From NCBI GenBank assembly GCA_023388315.1, contig JAEWGM010000005.1, positions 1 through 46,574 of the forward strand: 46,574 nucleotides of DNA, given 5' to 3'. The notes under the pieces were generated by a model, which worked only from the letters and a program-made list of their open reading frames with translations, did no database searches and had not been told where the DNA came from. This DNA comes from Bacteroidota bacterium. GTDB taxonomy: Bacteria; Bacteroidota; Bacteroidia; Bacteroidales; Dysgonomonadaceae. A program made the position numbers and the translations under genes. This document shows, in pieces, positions 15,312 through 23,320 of this stretch (within the stretch, counting starts at the first letter, position 1; every line of letters starts with the position of its first letter).

Positions 15312-16694
15312 TTATGCAAGGGTTATTTCTTTTTTCATTATTCTTAAGGCCGCTTCGGGTTCTACGCTGCTAATCAAACCCATGGAAGCTAATATGTATT
15401 TTTTGTCAATATAAAATTCCGGATTTCTCGGTTTGGCAAAATTGAAAACGTTTTTCTCGGCTTTGGCTCCTTCCAGCATCGTTTGCGGATGACTGCTGTT
15501 GATGATGATGCCACCTGTTCCGATTAAAAACTTCACGTTGGTTAAATCTTTTCCGGTGAGCGTAAACATTTGCCCGAAAGGCGTGTACACGGATTCAAAA
15601 ATACCGCAATGGCGCTCAAATGCTATTTTGATGGCGTTGCGGGCGATGCCTTCTTCAATTTTCTGCTCCACGCTGTTTTCTGCCGCCAATGAATCGGGAT
15701 TCGCTATGCACGAGGCAACCCAGTTTGTAATCACCTCTTTGTCAACGGACAATTCCTCGGCGAAAGCATCCACGTCCATTTCTTCCACCAACGAAGTTAA
15801 ACTGTAGCGCATTCCCAAATCGCCTTCCACCGTGCGTTTGGCAAAAGGCTCGGGAAAACCTTTTGTCATGCTGTTTTCGATGGTGGGCAAGCCGTATGCC
15901 ATGGAATACACATCAGTGGTTGCCCCGCCGATATCCACCGTCATTAAATCGCCCCAACCTTCGGTTGTTTTTGTTCCTTTGCTCAGCAATTCACACGCGT
16001 TGAGCACCGCCAGGGGCGTGGGGATAATTTCGTTGTCGGACATTTCGCTAACGGCGTGCAAGCCTTTCGCGTCCACAATGCGACTGATAAACAGCTCCCT
16101 GATTTTTTGCTTGGCCGGTTCAATATTGAGCTGGTTGAATTCGGGCATCACGTTTTCCGTAATCACATAATTTTTGCCCGACGCGGCAAATATTTCATCC
16201 AATTCGTGCGACGCGCTTTTGTTTCCGGCGCAAATCACGGAAAAATTGTGGGCAATTGCACACAGCCTTTTCGCGTTGGCTATAATCACTTCTTTGTTTC
16301 CGCCGTTCGTGCCACCACACAACAACACCAAATCGGGTTGAATAGCGTGAATTTCTTCTTGTTCCGCTTTGGAAATCTCAAACGAATATGTTTTCATCAC
16401 CTTCGCTCCCGCGCTGGATGCCGCCATCTTGGCCGCTTTTGCCGTCAGCTCGGGCACTAGGCCAAGCGCCACCATTTTCAGGCCGCCGGCCGCGCTGCTG
16501 CAACACAAAAGCTTATCGTAATGGAAACGCCCGATTTGTTTTTCGAGCTTGTGCAAGGCCACATTAAACCCGTCTTTCACATTCGTACCAATGGTGGTGA
16601 ACGCGGAAGCAGTGCCCAGGATTTCTTCTTTTTGGGAATCTATCGCGGTTAACTTGGTGTATGTACTGCCAAAATCGGCAGTAAGGTATTTCAT
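15312..16694 (-). CDS. glmL: Glutamate mutase reactivating ATPase GlmL (MutL)
   Basis: A 460-residue ASKHA-fold ATPase encoded between the two mutase subunits. It opens with the phosphate-binding strand LTADFGSTYTKLTAID and has a second phosphate loop, LMTVDIGGATTDVYSM, in the middle and a GTGGIIIN adenosine motif near the C-terminus. GlmL-type proteins are thought to protect or reactivate the B12 mutase, by analogy with diol-dehydratase reactivases. It is 6 nt downstream of glmS and 12 nt upstream of glmE, so certainly co-transcribed. It is unrelated to the mismatch repair MutL. Confidence 0.94.
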   Translation of the reverse strand: MKYLTADFGSTYTKLTAIDSQKEEILGTASAFTTIGTNVKDGFNVALHKLEKQIGRFHYDKLLCCSSAAGGLKMVALGLVPELTAKAAKMAASSAGAKVMKTYSFEISKAEQEEIHAIQPDLVLLCGGTNGGNKEVIIANAKRLCAIAHNFSVICAGNKSASHELDEIFAASGKNYVITENVMPEFNQLNIEPAKQKIRELFISRIVDAKGLHAVSEMSDNEIIPTPLAVLNACELLSKGTKTTEGWGDLMTVDIGGATTDVYSMAYGLPTIENSMTKGFPEPFAKRTVEGDLGMRYSLTSLVEEMDVDAFAEELSVDKEVITNWVASCIANPDSLAAENSVEQKIEEGIARNAIKIAFERHCGIFESVYTPFGQMFTLTGKDLTNVKFLIGTGGIIINSSHPQTMLEGAKAEKNVFNFAKPRNPEFYIDKKYILASMGLISSVEPEAALRIMKKEITLA

Positions 16695-16700
16695 AATTCG

Positions 16701-17117
16701 TTAAGAACCCAGTAGTTCGTGTAAATCGGAAATAGTTGTTTCAACAGTTGTGCCGGGAGGATAAGCGCGGGTAAAACCCATCTCGAGGAATCGTTTTTCA
16801 ACGTCTTCGAAGTTTTGTTTTCCCACCACCAGATTGCCTCCGGCCAGCAAGGGAATGTCTTTCAAACCGGCTTCGTTGCATTTATCACGAAAACCGAGAC
16901 AGTCCATCTCTCCGTGTCCGTACAAAGATGATACAACAATGGCATCGGCATTGGTCTCCAAAGCAGCTTGAATATACTCCTCCTGCGAAACCATCACGCC
17001 AAGGTTAATTACCTTAAAACCGGCCTGTTCCAACGCATAAGCAAGGATCTTGTTGCCCACCGCATGCACGTCTGCGCCAATGACTCCGGTTACAATAGTT
17101 TTTTCTGACATATACAT
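16701..17117 (-). CDS. glmS: Glutamate mutase sigma (B12-binding) subunit
   Basis: A 138-residue Rossmann-type cobalamin-binding subunit of glutamate mutase. The base-off/His-on signature DxHxxG is present as DVHAVG (Asp16, His18, Gly21), followed by the conserved VSSLYGHGE and LLAGGNLVVG loops that hold the nucleotide tail. The ATG at 17115-17117 is used; an ATG two codons later (17109-17111) is equally possible. It is the first gene of the cluster. Its promoter box ends only about 17 nt upstream, so the leader is too short for a cobalamin riboswitch. It is not the hexosamine synthase also named GlmS. Confidence 0.95.
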   Translation of the reverse strand: MYMSEKTIVTGVIGADVHAVGNKILAYALEQAGFKVINLGVMVSQEEYIQAALETNADAIVVSSLYGHGEMDCLGFRDKCNEAGLKDIPLLAGGNLVVGKQNFEDVEKRFLEMGFTRAYPPGTTVETTISDLHELLGS

Positions 17118-17133
17118 AAATTTAAAGTTAGTG

Positions 17134-17164
17134 CAAAAGTAGCTACTTTACTGATAACAACAAA
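17134..17164 (-). promoter_or_regulatory. Promoter of the glutamate-fermentation operon
   Basis: The minus strand reads TTTG (17164-17161), exactly 19 nt, then TACTTTTG (17141-17134). This is a complete match to the Bacteroidota consensus TTTG-N19-TAnnTTTG. Transcription would start about 10-12 nt ahead of the first glmS ATG, leaving almost no leader. Confidence 0.8.
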
Positions 17165-17369
17165 GAATTGTAGCCAATTAAATATATTAATTTGAAAGTT
17201 TTTTTACCGAACCAGCAGAGAAAAGACAACCAGCCATTTACAAATTGAAAGTTTAGATAAGAGATTTGATACGATATTTTGTACCAAGAAGCCAAATAAC
17301 ACTATCTATTGGTTAAAATCGGGATTTTACGATAAGTTATAATTCAAGCGAAGAATGACGACGGCGCAC

Positions 17370-17397
17370 GTAGAGACGTTGCATGCAACGTCTCTAC
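17370..17397. repeat. 28-bp perfect palindrome (GTAGAGACG type)
   Basis: GTAGAGACGTTGCA is followed directly by its own reverse complement, TGCAACGTCTCTAC, with no loop. This word is familiar from interspersed palindromic repeats in several phyla, including cyanobacteria and Bacteroidota. It sits between two divergent promoters. Confidence 0.85.
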
Positions 17398-17444
17398 TGA
17401 AACGCATTGTATGTGTTTTTAATCCGAAGCGATTGAAAAAAATG

Positions 17445-17475
17445 CTTGAAATTTTTCCTTTTATCCTTATCTTTA
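17445..17475 (+). promoter_or_regulatory. Promoter of the DUF1460 gene
   Basis: CTTG (17445-17448), 19 nt, then TATCTTTA (17468-17475), one base off TAnnTTTG. Transcription would start about 35 nt ahead of the ATG at 17519. Confidence 0.55.
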
Positions 17476-17518
17476 CGGAAAAAATTAAACCTTACGTGTT
17501 CATTCAACTCAAAAGAAT

Positions 17519-18364
17519 ATGAAAAATTTATTTCTCTTTTGTTCCTTATTATTCACTTGCCCGATTGTTTTCGGCCAAGGCGAAACGATTTATACACCCG
17601 AAGACAAGGTTGTTTTCGAAAAATACACGGAATACATTCAAGAATACAGACAACAATCCTTGGAAACCGTGTTGGAAAAAACGGCTGAATTCTTTTTAGG
17701 CGCGCCTTACGTAGCGCATACGCTGGAAGTATCGGATAAAGAGCAGTTAGTGATTAATTTACGCGAATTTGATTGCGTAACCTACATTGAAACCGTTATC
17801 GCCTTAGCTCAAACCGCGAAATCCAATGTTCTTTCCTTTGATGCATTTGCCAACGAACTGGAATATATCCGTTACTGGACCGCTATTGAAAATTACGCTT
17901 CGCGTTTGCATTACACATCGGACTGGGTATGGCAAAACGAACTTAAAGGCATAGTAAAAAACCTGTCAAAAGCCTTGGGAGGCGTGAAAGAAACCAAAGA
18001 AATCCGGTTTATGTCATCGCATCGGTCGGCTTACAAACAACTGAAATCGGACGATAGCATGGTGGAAAAAATAAAATTGATAGAAGACGACATCAACAGC
18101 CGCCAAGGATTTTATTATCTGCCGAAAAACAGCATCACGGCCAAAGCAAGCCAAATTCCGCATATGGCAATGATTGGCTTTACCACAAGCATTGAAGGCC
18201 TCGATACCACGCACACAGGGTTTGCTTATAAAAAGAATGGCAAGCTCACTTTCATTCACGCGTCGAGCGCGGAAAACAAAGTGGTGATTGATAAAAAATC
18301 GTTGAGTGATTATTGCGCGTTGCAGAAATCGTGCACCGGCGTTATTATTGCAGAAGTGCAATAA
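17519..18364 (+). CDS. DUF1460 protein (N-acetylmuramoyl-L-alanine amidase-like, NlpC/P60 fold)
   Basis: A 281-residue exported protein. The signal peptide is MKNLFLFCSLLFTCPIVFGQ. The DUF1460 domain has its expected cysteine-peptidase-like triad elements: Cys86 in NLREFDCVTYIE, His232 in DTTHTGF and His247 in FIHASS. Characterised Bacteroides relatives cut N-acetylmuramoyl-L-alanine bonds in peptidoglycan fragments, so muropeptide turnover is the likely role in the periplasm. It is a single-gene unit with its own promoter, convergent with the MgtC gene, which ends 2 bp away. No terminator hairpin fits between them. Confidence 0.85.
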   Translation: MKNLFLFCSLLFTCPIVFGQGETIYTPEDKVVFEKYTEYIQEYRQQSLETVLEKTAEFFLGAPYVAHTLEVSDKEQLVINLREFDCVTYIETVIALAQTAKSNVLSFDAFANELEYIRYWTAIENYASRLHYTSDWVWQNELKGIVKNLSKALGGVKETKEIRFMSSHRSAYKQLKSDDSMVEKIKLIEDDINSRQGFYYLPKNSITAKASQIPHMAMIGFTTSIEGLDTTHTGFAYKKNGKLTFIHASSAENKVVIDKKSLSDYCALQKSCTGVIIAEVQ

Positions 18365-18366
18365 GC

Positions 18367-18825
18367 TTATTCAAAATCGTTTTGGCCGTTTTCCTTTTGG
18401 TTTTTCTTTTTATTTTTGCGCAACACCCATTTATCGGTTATTTTAAACGACGTGTTTATTAAAACAATGAGCACCGTGCAAACCGCCGTTTCCCAAAACA
18501 TGCTCAAGCCGGCCAAACAACCCAACGCGGCGCTACACCAAATGGTAGCTGCCGTGGTGAGCCCTTGCACATTAATTCCACGATGAAGAATAACACCTGC
18601 TCCCAAAAAACCGATACCGGTTATAATTTGCCCAATGATACGCGTGGGGTCACCATCCATCTCCATCAACGAAATATTGATGAGCACAAAAATGCAGGCG
18701 CCAATGGCTACCAATGTGTTGGTGCGCAACCCGGCGCTTTTATTGTTAAACTGGCGCTCAAGGCCCACAGCGCCTCCGGCGGCGGCTGCAACCAGAAGAG
18801 ATAATATAAAATTGGATAAAGGCAT
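18367..18825 (-). CDS. MgtC/SapB-family membrane protein
   Basis: A 152-residue inner-membrane protein with about four transmembrane helices. It has the MgtC/SapB family blocks AAAGGAVGLERQFNNKSAGLRTNTLVAIGA, here split by a turn, and GFLGAGVILHRG followed by GLTTAATIWCSAALG. The tail is short and charged. The family is linked to Mg2+ homeostasis and virulence in some pathogens, but many members have unknown roles. It is the last gene of a minus-strand set after the S41 protease and CapA-like genes (10 nt after CapA), so probably co-transcribed with them. Confidence 0.9.
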   Translation of the reverse strand: MPLSNFILSLLVAAAAGGAVGLERQFNNKSAGLRTNTLVAIGACIFVLINISLMEMDGDPTRIIGQIITGIGFLGAGVILHRGINVQGLTTAATIWCSAALGCLAGLSMFWETAVCTVLIVLINTSFKITDKWVLRKNKKKNQKENGQNDFE

Positions 18826-18835
18826 AGCAAAAATC

Positions 18836-19897
18836 TTATAACGCCTTTTGGATTATTTTTTCGGCGTTTCTTACAAAGATATTCATTTTTTGTTTTTCCC
18901 CATCGGTCATCTCGGGAATTTTGTGTTTTTCGGGCTGCCACGATGGGATAAGCACATAATTGTTTCGTCGATTGGCGAAATATTTTCGCACCCACACCAG
19001 CGAATAATCGCACGATTCAATCACCACATCCCCACCCTCTTCTTTGCTAATGACAATTTCGGCGAGCATTCCGCCATCGGTGTTTATTTTTTGTTGGTTT
19101 GAGATAAAATTGCCCAACGAATAATACACCACATTTTTAATTTGTCCATTTTCTCTGTCCACCACAAGAGGCTGCACCACGTGCGGATGATGCCCGATAA
19201 CAATTCGCACACCGTTGTTGAAAAGCAAATCGGTCAGTCTTTTTTGTTCGCGCGATGGCGTGGTGTGGTACTCTTCGCCCCAATGCATATGCGCGATAAT
19301 GATATCGGGCTTATACAATTTCGCGAAATGCAAATCGCGTAAGATCTGCACGGTATCAATCAGATTTACGATGTTGGGAGCTGTTACGGGAAGCCCGTTT
19401 GTGTCGTACACATAATTTAGGAAAGCGATGCGGATTCCGTTTTTTATCATCATCAACGGATAGAATAAATCGCGTGTTTCTTTCGATTTGAAAACGCCCG
19501 TGTGTTTAACGCGAAGCGAGTCCAGCACATCGATGGTGCGCTCCAACCCTTTTCGCCCCCTGTCCACAGAGTGATTATTTGCCTGAAGAAAAAGCCCGAA
19601 GCCCGCGTTTTTTAAACTCACGGCAAATTCATCGGGCGAACTGAACATGGGATAGCCTGAATACGGTTTTTTACCGAGCGTTGTTTCAAAATTCACTCCC
19701 GCGATGTCCGCTGCCGATATTTTATCTTTGATGAGATAAAAACAGGAATCGTAAAAATAACCTTCCGTTCTTTTGGCGGCGTTCACTTGCGGCATATGCT
19801 GCATAGCATCGCCCGCGAAGATAAACGACACGTGTTTTTTCTGCGCGTAAGCACCGGTGAGCAAAAACAAACAAGTCAGCCAAAAGAAAAAACGCAT
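18836..19897 (-). CDS. CapA-family metallophosphoesterase-like protein
   Basis: A 353-residue exported protein of the CapA/PgsA family (calcineurin-like fold). The signal peptide is MRFFFWLTCLFLLTGAYA. Metal-binding motifs appear in order: FAGDAMQHM (about 27-35), GVNFETTLG, ANNHSVDRG, IIAHMHWGEEYH and IGHHPHVVQP. CapA takes part in poly-gamma-glutamate capsule synthesis, but no PgsB/PgsC partners are nearby, so a capsule role is not supported here; a periplasmic hydrolase is equally possible. It lies 30 nt downstream of the S41 protease gene. Confidence 0.87.
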   Translation of the reverse strand: MRFFFWLTCLFLLTGAYAQKKHVSFIFAGDAMQHMPQVNAAKRTEGYFYDSCFYLIKDKISAADIAGVNFETTLGKKPYSGYPMFSSPDEFAVSLKNAGFGLFLQANNHSVDRGRKGLERTIDVLDSLRVKHTGVFKSKETRDLFYPLMMIKNGIRIAFLNYVYDTNGLPVTAPNIVNLIDTVQILRDLHFAKLYKPDIIIAHMHWGEEYHTTPSREQKRLTDLLFNNGVRIVIGHHPHVVQPLVVDRENGQIKNVVYYSLGNFISNQQKINTDGGMLAEIVISKEEGGDVVIESCDYSLVWVRKYFANRRNNYVLIPSWQPEKHKIPEMTDGEKQKMNIFVRNAEKIIQKAL

Positions 19898-19927
19898 GGC
19901 AATGAATGTTAAGGTGTAAGTTTCGCG

Positions 19928-21640
19928 CTACGAGTACTGGTCTTTCAGTTTTTCTTTCAATTCTTTTGCCGAAGGCATATTATCGGGTTGAGGTTGTAGC
20001 GTGGCTTTGTAAACAGAGTGGTCTTTAAGTATTTCTACGGCTTTATCCAACACCTCATCATCGGACAATTGATGGATAAGCACGCCTTTTTTGTAATAAA
20101 AACGTTGCACGATTTCGGTTTCAATCATTTTCTTTATCTCATCCTTAAACAACTCCAAATCACGCTCTAAATCGGGTTTAAGTTTCGCTTCGAGGGCTTT
20201 AAATTCCTCCGATGCCGTATCCATATAGCCTTCAAAGGTCATAATGTTTTCCAGTTGCTGAAGCGTGCGTTCACTCAACTGGTCATATTGAAAATCTTTC
20301 GATTTCACAAATTGTTTAAACTCCTCGTAATCCGCGTCGGACAAACGAAACTGTTGCGGCGGCGCAATTTTTGGGTTTTTCTGCACCCAGTTAGTCACAT
20401 AATCAAAGACGATGTTTTGAGTTAGCAGATAAAACGAAATGGTGCCGGCTGGCTCGTGCGGAATGGCAAAATCGGGCGTAATGCCGCCGCCGTCGCGCAC
20501 TTCGCGTCCGTTTCTTGTGGTAAACACATTGGTTAAACTATCCGGAACGCGGCCTACGCTCCCATCGGGGTTGCGGTGCGAATAATCCAATACTTGAATT
20601 AAGCGGCCGCTGGGGATGTAGTATTTGGCGGTGGTGAGTTTAATATTCCCGCCGTAGGGTAAATCGCGTGGCGTTTGCACCAGCCCTTTTCCGAAGGAAC
20701 GGTTGCCGACAATCACGGCGCGGTCTAAATCTTGCAACGCGCCGGCCACAATTTCCGATGCCGATGCCGAGCCGGTATCGATAAGCACAACCAACGGTAT
20801 GACTTCGTCAATGGGCTGGTTTTGTGTGCGGTATGTTCTATCCCATTGTTTTACTTTTCCTTTTGTGGAAACAATTTCAAGCCCTTTGGGCACAAAAAAG
20901 TTCACCAAATTCACAGCCTCTTCCAAAATTCCTCCGCCGTTTCCGCGCAAATCGAGGATGAGCGATTCGGCACCTTGGCTTTTCAGGCCGTTCACGGTTC
21001 GTTTCACACTCTCGGAACTATTGGCCGTGAAACTGCCGAAGTGCAAATACCCAATATTATCGTCCATCACAGTGGAATAGGTAATGGGATCCATTTCAAT
21101 TTTTTCGCGCAAAATCTTTAACGAACGCTCTTTGGATTCACCCGGACGCTGAATTTTCAACGTAAGTGTAGTGCCGGGCGTTCCTTTCAGGTTGTCGCTC
21201 ACTTCTTTCACCGTGGCGTTGCGCATATCTTGCCCGTCAATTTCCAAAATAATATCGCCGGCTTTTAATCCCGCCTTGTCGGCTGGCAAGCCTTCATACG
21301 GCTCATTTATCACCACGCGGTTGTTGTTTTGCGATATAATCGCGCCAATTCCGGCATATTCTCCTGTAGTGAGGAAGCGCAAATCGCCCATATTTTCTTC
21401 GGAATAGTATTCTGTGTACGGATCAAGCCCCGTAAGCATATTCACAATGGTTCTCTGAACCAAGCTATCTACTTTCACGCTATCCACATAAAACATATCC
21501 AACTCGCGCAGCACGGAGTTGAAGATATCGATGTTTTTATTGATGTTGTAATAGCGGTCGTTTTTATCTTGTTGGGGTGTTTGCGCGCCAATTTGCAAAC
21601 TTGCGCCACAGATTAGCGCCAGCAAAAATATTTTTCTCAT
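19928..21640 (-). CDS. S41-family C-terminal processing peptidase
   Basis: A 570-residue periplasmic serine peptidase of the CtpA/Prc type. It has a signal peptide (MRKIFLLALICGASLQIGAQ), a PDZ domain at about 95-180 (GIGAIISQNNNRVV, GLPADKAGLKAGDIILEIDGQ) and an S41 catalytic core. The Ser-Lys dyad is Ser293 in TGSASASE and Lys318 in RSFGKGLVQT, spaced by 25 residues as in E. coli Prc. The long helical C-terminal part (about 400-570) is usual for the Bacteroidota type. The CapA and MgtC genes follow closely. Confidence 0.93.
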   Translation of the reverse strand: MRKIFLLALICGASLQIGAQTPQQDKNDRYYNINKNIDIFNSVLRELDMFYVDSVKVDSLVQRTIVNMLTGLDPYTEYYSEENMGDLRFLTTGEYAGIGAIISQNNNRVVINEPYEGLPADKAGLKAGDIILEIDGQDMRNATVKEVSDNLKGTPGTTLTLKIQRPGESKERSLKILREKIEMDPITYSTVMDDNIGYLHFGSFTANSSESVKRTVNGLKSQGAESLILDLRGNGGGILEEAVNLVNFFVPKGLEIVSTKGKVKQWDRTYRTQNQPIDEVIPLVVLIDTGSASASEIVAGALQDLDRAVIVGNRSFGKGLVQTPRDLPYGGNIKLTTAKYYIPSGRLIQVLDYSHRNPDGSVGRVPDSLTNVFTTRNGREVRDGGGITPDFAIPHEPAGTISFYLLTQNIVFDYVTNWVQKNPKIAPPQQFRLSDADYEEFKQFVKSKDFQYDQLSERTLQQLENIMTFEGYMDTASEEFKALEAKLKPDLERDLELFKDEIKKMIETEIVQRFYYKKGVLIHQLSDDEVLDKAVEILKDHSVYKATLQPQPDNMPSAKELKEKLKDQYS

Positions 21641-21791
21641 TATGGATGTTGAATTCAGAAATAAATCGTTTAAAAAGAGGAAACAAGCCCCTTGGTTGAA
21701 ATTTTTGACAAAGGAACAAATTTTTTATGAAAATCAATGTTTCTTTTAGTTATATGTTTTTAAATAAGCCATACAGAAAAATATATATCGT

Positions 21792-21799
21792 TATCTTTG
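21792..21799 (+). promoter_or_regulatory. Candidate -7 box (TATCTTTG) for the VanZ gene
   Basis: TATCTTTG lies 27 nt ahead of the ATG at 21827. This argues against the in-frame TTG at 21797, which falls inside the box. There is no good -33 element at 19 nt. Confidence 0.5.
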
Positions 21800-21826
21800 C
21801 TCCGTTTTTTAAGCAAAAATTGTTTT

Positions 21827-22234
21827 ATGGCACGTTACTTACGACATATATTTCTTCCGCTACTTATTTCGCTTCTCATTTTTGCGGCTACTTGCCTATG
21901 GGGCGCGCAAAATATTCCCAAACTACCCAAAAGCCTTCCCTGGGATAAATTGGTGCATTTTGGCATGTTTTTTGTGCTTTCGGCCATTTCTTATATCGAT
22001 TATTACCGCTTACACAATGGAAAACCACGCAAGGGAAGATGGATTTTTTGGGGCTTTGTGGTACCCGTTATTTACGGTGGCGCCATTGAGTTGATGCAGA
22101 AATATTTTTTCACATCGCGTGGCGCGGAATGGGCCGACTGGGTGGCCGACATTCTCGGTTCACTTGCCGCCACAATAATCGCAATTATTTACTTGCAAAG
22201 AAAGGAAAATTCAAAAAAAAATATATCTTTGTGA
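21827..22234 (+). CDS. VanZ-family membrane protein
   Basis: A 135-residue protein with about four transmembrane helices. It has the VanZ-like pattern PWDKLVHFGMFFVLSAI in the second helix region and IELMQKYFFTSRGAEWADWVADILGSLA before the last one, here in two adjoining parts. The D-H and E-D-D residues of the family are present. VanZ-like proteins are widespread; some change teicoplanin sensitivity or envelope properties, but the molecular function is unknown. The ATG at 21827 is chosen because a -7 promoter box overlaps the longer TTG start. The TlpA-like gene begins 19 nt downstream. Confidence 0.85.
   Translation: MARYLRHIFLPLLISLLIFAATCLWGAQNIPKLPKSLPWDKLVHFGMFFVLSAISYIDYYRLHNGKPRKGRWIFWGFVVPVIYGGAIELMQKYFFTSRGAEWADWVADILGSLAATIIAIIYLQRKENSKKNISL
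22224..22231 (+). promoter_or_regulatory. Candidate -7 box (TATCTTTG) for the TlpA-like gene
   Basis: TATCTTTG overlaps the last codons of the VanZ gene and lies 22 nt ahead of the ATG at 22254. It would let the downstream three genes be transcribed separately. The -33 element is not clear. Confidence 0.5.
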
Positions 22235-22253
22235 TACTTAATTAATAGTTTGT

Positions 22254-22841
22254 ATGTTTAAACATTTTTTCTACAGCTTACTGGGTGTTGTTTTCGTTGT
22301 TTCCTGCGCCGGAAAATCTGAAAGAAAAACCAACAACGCCTCTGATATCGATACCCTTATGCAAAACGTGCAACACGCTGACGATGACCGTCAATTTCTG
22401 GTGAAAGTGGGCGATTACGCGCCCGATTTTGAGATGCAACTGCCCGAAGGGGGCACCGTTACTCTCTCATCGCTTCGCGACAAAGTGGTGATGTTGCAAT
22501 TCACGGCAAGCTGGTGCGGTGTTTGCCGAAAAGAAATGCCGTATATTGAGTCGCAAATCTGGCAAAAACACAAAGACAATCCCCATTTCGCCCTGTATGG
22601 CATCGACCGAGAGGAACCGGTGGAGAAAATTGAAGAATTACGCCGGGCGACCAACGTTACCTACCCCATCGGGATGGACCCCGACGCGGGAATTTTCACT
22701 CTCTATGCCGAGAAAAATGCCGGCATCACCCGCAACGTCATTATCGACAAAGACGGCAAAATTGTGATGCTCACCCGTTTATTTGAATTAGACGAGTTCA
22801 ATCATATGGTGGAAACCATCGATCAATTATTAACCAATTAA
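22254..22841 (+). CDS. TlpA-like thiol-disulfide oxidoreductase (lipoprotein)
   Basis: A 195-residue thioredoxin-fold lipoprotein. The signal peptide ends in the lipobox VVSC (Cys18). The AhpC/TSA-like domain begins at VGDYAPDFEMQLPEGG, with the redox pair WCGVC (Cys88/Cys91) in LQFTASWCGVCRKEMPYIE. A cis-Pro segment (ITRNVIIDKDG) follows. It would act in the periplasm, anchored in a membrane, as a reductase or resacetin-type thiol exchanger; its partner is not known. The SHOCT-DUF4870 gene follows 11 nt downstream. Confidence 0.9.
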   Translation: MFKHFFYSLLGVVFVVSCAGKSERKTNNASDIDTLMQNVQHADDDRQFLVKVGDYAPDFEMQLPEGGTVTLSSLRDKVVMLQFTASWCGVCRKEMPYIESQIWQKHKDNPHFALYGIDREEPVEKIEELRRATNVTYPIGMDPDAGIFTLYAEKNAGITRNVIIDKDGKIVMLTRLFELDEFNHMVETIDQLLTN

Positions 22842-22852
22842 AAAATAATCAG

Positions 22853-23320
22853 ATGAAATACGAAGATTTAAAAATTCTGGATGAATTAAGAGAAAAAGGC
22901 AGCATTACCGAAGAAGAATATCAACGTGAGAAAGCGAAGTTGTTAAATGAAGAAAGCAAAGTTTTTGACACCACTTCTCGCAAACCGCTTTTCGGAATGG
23001 CCGAAAACACCTATTTAATGTTGATGCACCTGTCGCAATTGGCCGGCTTGTTTGTTCCGCTGGTTGGATTTTTGGCACCCATTTTTATGTGGATTACCAA
23101 CAAAGATACCAATGCCAATGTGGATTTGCACGGTAAAAACATCCTGAACTTCAGCATTAGTTTCGTTATTTATTCCGCGGTGCTGGCCATTACCATCATT
23201 GGAATTCCGTTGCTTCCCGTGTTGCTCGCTATTTACGTGATTTTAGTGGTGATTGCCACATTGCGCGCCAACAAAGGAGAGTACTGGAAATATCCGTTAT
23301 CCATACAATTTTTTAAATAA
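22853..23320 (+). CDS. SHOCT-DUF4870 membrane protein
   Basis: A 155-residue protein. The N-terminal SHOCT mini-domain (residues 1-35: LKILDELREKGSITEEEYQREKAKLL) is joined to a DUF4870 membrane domain with three to four hydrophobic helices (MLMHLSQLAGLFVPLVGFLAPIF, then NFSISFVIYSAVLAITIIGIPLL and a third). DUF4870 proteins have no established function. The stop codon of this gene directly abuts the ATG of ftsE (no spacer), so the two are translated from one message. Confidence 0.88.
   Translation: MKYEDLKILDELREKGSITEEEYQREKAKLLNEESKVFDTTSRKPLFGMAENTYLMLMHLSQLAGLFVPLVGFLAPIFMWITNKDTNANVDLHGKNILNFSISFVIYSAVLAITIIGIPLLPVLLAIYVILVVIATLRANKGEYWKYPLSIQFFK

Larger units (their letters stand above)
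17118..17518. other. 400-bp divergent intergenic region
   Basis: No gene is seen. It holds a strong minus-strand promoter for the glm operon (17134-17164), a 28-bp perfect palindrome (17370-17397) and a plus-strand promoter for the DUF1460 gene (17445-17475). The A/T-rich stretch 17165-17365 shows nothing further that I can name. Confidence 0.6.

Noticed and set aside
15312..16694. DNA mismatch repair MutL
   Set aside because: The fold motifs are ASKHA-type (DFGSTYTK, DIGGATTD), not GHKL-type; it is the glutamate mutase accessory protein.
16701..17117. Glucosamine-6-phosphate synthase, because of the shared symbol glmS
   Set aside because: The protein has 138 residues with a B12-binding DxHxxG motif; it is the glutamate mutase sigma subunit.
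17118..17518. Cobalamin riboswitch upstream of glmS
   Set aside because: The consensus promoter lies within about 20 nt of the ATG, and no B12-box-like conserved elements were seen in the rest of the gap.
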